A stretch of 64,000 nucleotides of DNA, from assembly GCF_004357765.1 (NCBI RefSeq), contig NZ_SMTE01000001.1:490740-554739 (forward strand). The letters run 5' to 3'. A program made the position numbers and the translations under genes. Positions 62,353-64,000 of this stretch are shown in pieces. The stretch comes from Pseudomonas putida. Lineage in GTDB: Bacteria; Pseudomonadota; Gammaproteobacteria; Pseudomonadales; Pseudomonadaceae. The first letter of the stretch is position 1; the number at the start of each line of letters is the position of its first letter. A model generated the notes under the pieces. That model was not told the DNA's origin. It worked only from the letters and a program-made list of their open reading frames with translations, and made no database searches.

Positions 62353-63672
62353 TTACAGCACCATGGCCGCCAACCAGCCGAACGTCAACAACGGCAGGTT
62401 GTAGTGGATGAAGGTCGGCACCACGGTATCCCAGATATGGTGGTGCTGGCCATCGACGTTGAGCCCGGAGGTCGGCCCCAAGGTCGAGTCCGATGCGGGC
62501 GAGCCAGCGTCGCCCAACGCGCCGGCGGTGCCGACGATGCAGACCGTGGCCAATGGGTCGAAACCAAGCTGCACGCACAGCGGCACGAAGATCGCCGCAA
62601 GAATCGGAACTGTCGAAAACGACGAGCCAATGCCCATGGTCACCAACAGGCCTACCAGCAGCATGAGCAATGCCCCCACGCCTTTGCTATGGCCGATCCA
62701 CTGGGCCGCGGCCTCGACCAGGCTGTTGACCTCGCCGGTGGCCTTCATCACATCGGCGAAGCCGGAGGCCGCGATCATGATGAAACCGATCATCGCCATC
62801 ATCTTCATGCCTTCGGTGAACAGGTCATCGGTGTCTTTCCAGCGCACGATCCCCGACAGCGAGAACACCAGGAAGCCGACCATGGCGCCGATGATCATCG
62901 ACCCCACCCATAACTGGATGATGAACGCCAAGGCAATCGCCAGGCCGGCCACCAGCAGGGTCAAGGGGTTGTACTGCACGCTGACCTGCTCAACCTGCTC
63001 GATGCGTGCCAGGTCGTAGTCACGCTTGCCTCGGTAACTGAAGAAGACCGCCAGCAGCAGCCCCACCAGCATCCCGGCCGCCGGAATGGCCATGGCGTGG
63101 CTGACATTGACCCCGCTGATATCGACACCGGCACGGGCCACATTGGCCAGCAGGATCTGATTGAGGAAGATGTTGCCGAACCCCACGGGCAGGAACATGT
63201 AAGGGGTAATCAGACCGAACGTGATGACGCAGGCCACCATCCGCCGGTCGATGCGCAGGCGCGTCATCACATACAGCAACGGCGGCACCAGCAGCGGGAT
63301 GAAGGCGATATGGATAGGCAGGATGTTCTGCGACGCCACGGCCACCACCAGCATCAGGCCAATCAGCAGGCCCTTGACCTTGCCACCCTCGGCACGCCCC
63401 TTCAGGTCGACCATCGACAAGGCCCGGTCGGCCAAGGCATGGGCGAGACCCGACTTGGCTATCGCCACGGCAAAAGCACCGAGCAAGGCATAGGACAGCG
63501 CTACAGTAGCGCCACCACCGAGGCCGCCATTGAATGCGTTGAGCGTGCCCTCGATCCCCAGCCCACCGACCAACCCACCGACCAGTGCGCCAATGATCAG
63601 GGCGATGACCACGTGCACGCGTGACAGGCTCAGAACGAGCATGATGCCCACTGCGGCGATCACTGCATTCAT
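62353..63672 (-). CDS. Na+/H+ antiporter-family protein
   Basis: The 439-residue inner-membrane protein has about eleven hydrophobic segments with [40 protein letters not shown] and [20 protein letters not shown], typical of the NhaC-like/YuiF group. It probably exchanges sodium for protons, though some relatives carry organic acids. GAGGAA precedes the ATG at 63672. The longer open frame upstream runs into a repeat element and is not used. Confidence 0.8.
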   Translation of the reverse strand: MNAVIAAVGIMLVLSLSRVHVVIALIIGALVGGLVGGLGIEGTLNAFNGGLGGGATVALSYALLGAFAVAIAKSGLAHALADRALSMVDLKGRAEGGKVKGLLIGLMLVVAVASQNILPIHIAFIPLLVPPLLYVMTRLRIDRRMVACVITFGLITPYMFLPVGFGNIFLNQILLANVARAGVDISGVNVSHAMAIPAAGMLVGLLLAVFFSYRGKRDYDLARIEQVEQVSVQYNPLTLLVAGLAIALAFIIQLWVGSMIIGAMVGFLVFSLSGIVRWKDTDDLFTEGMKMMAMIGFIMIAASGFADVMKATGEVNSLVEAAAQWIGHSKGVGALLMLLVGLLVTMGIGSSFSTVPILAAIFVPLCVQLGFDPLATVCIVGTAGALGDAGSPASDSTLGPTSGLNVDGQHHHIWDTVVPTFIHYNLPLLTFGWLAAMVL

Positions 63673-63805
63673 GGTTTGGCGTTCCTCGTTGCGATTAAAA
63701 AAAGCGCGCACTCTGCCGCAGTGGGCGGAGGATGTCAAAACGGCGACTGTTGAAATCATGTGCGGCTGTGCCAGCGTTTCGTAGTCTAGGCCTTCCGTCC
63801 TGCGA

Positions 63806-64000
63806 GCTAGAGGTTCTTCCTGGATTGGTGGGGTTTGGGCTTGGGGCTTGGGGATTGGGGATTGGGGATTGGGGATTGGGGATTGGGGATTGGATGGTTG
63901 ATCCGAGAGGTGTAGCGGCGCTACTGGCCCCTTCCGCCTTCGGCGGCCTACTTTTCTCTTGGGAAAAGTAGGCAAAACCGCTTGCTCCTGCATCCGGCCC
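63806..64000 (+). mobile_element. Left part of a second copy of the inverted-end element, cut by the window edge
   Basis: The copy starts near GAGGTTCTTCCTGGATTGG, aligning with GGCTCTTCACGGATTG of the element at 33621. It continues through TGTAGCGGCGCTACTGGCC, and its last 77 bases (63924-64000) are identical to 33716-33792. The rest lies beyond the window. Confidence 0.7.
63836..63895 (+). repeat. Seven-base tandem repeat within the element end
   Basis: About two copies of CTTGGGG followed by six of ATTGGGG run head to tail. At the same place the copy at 33621 has four CTTGG units (33655-33675), so the satellite differs in unit and number between copies. Confidence 0.75.

Noticed and set aside
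63836-63895. Possible CRISPR-like array
   Set aside because: The repeat unit is seven bases with no spacers; it is a simple satellite inside a repeat element.
63673-63993. N-terminal extension of the Na+/H+ antiporter
   Set aside because: The extension would translate the repeat element (a Pro-Gln-Ser-Pro-Ile-Pro-Asn tract); the ATG at 63672 has a good ribosome site and begins at the first membrane segment.

Overview
The window looks like a chromosomal segment of a Pseudomonas putida-group bacterium. GC content and codon use are those of a fluorescent pseudomonad, and the block pobA / AraC regulator / liuR / mvaB / CrcY-type sRNA / mgtC is the arrangement I know from P. putida. No rRNA, tRNA, prophage, autonomous IS or CRISPR array is visible.

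Layout. (1) 1-4775: a sugar-acid locus (AraD1/GguC-like protein cut by the left edge, MFS transporter, IlvD/Edd dehydratase, FadR-type repressor) with two dyad operators in the divergent promoter. (2) 4859-5578: TorF-like porin. (3) 5575-15215: an itaconate catabolic regulon, with a divergent LysR regulator, hydratase, acyl-CoA dehydrogenase, MmgE/PrpD protein, CoA-transferase, citramalyl-CoA lyase-like aldolase and a DctPQM TRAP transporter. (4) 15299-21524: an indole-3-acetate (iac) cluster in the order I-H / R / G-F-E-[CD]-B-A. The Rieske oxygenase pair iacCD is missing. In its place is an 18-codon frame whose first codons match the start of an oxygenase alpha subunit and whose last codons match the end of a beta subunit. 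(5) 22056-33579: LysR regulator, an intact Rieske alpha/beta/reductase set paralogous to the missing pair, OprD porin, two MFS carriers, an AraC regulator, then an opine-dehydrogenase-like enzyme, a 3-hydroxyacyl-CoA dehydrogenase-like enzyme and a MaoC hydratase. (6) 33621-34325: a roughly 705-bp non-coding element with inverted ends of about 200 bp; the first part of a second copy lies at the right edge. (7) 34352-38868: a CpxRA-like two-component system divergent from a stand-alone BamA paralogue, with a perfect CpxR box between them. (8) 38972-48236: mixed small operons, including ureidoglycine aminohydrolase, Cu/Zn SOD, a START-domain protein and two tandem genes for tiny secreted dicysteine peptides. 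(9) 48311-53419: pobA and its regulator, liuR-mvaB, the CrcY-type catabolite-repression RNA with its sigma-54 promoter, mgtC and a DUF3203 gene. (10) 53503-63672: MocR regulator, hybrid kinase, SDR, EmrAB-type efflux with its MarR repressor, an orphan FecR and a Na+/H+ antiporter.

The dominant theme is accessory carbon catabolism under local regulators: sugar acid, itaconate, indole acetate and related aromatics, and 4-hydroxybenzoate. The global catabolite-repression RNA lies alongside. Most starts were chosen by Shine-Dalgarno position and family length. Family names come from motif recognition, not from a database search.
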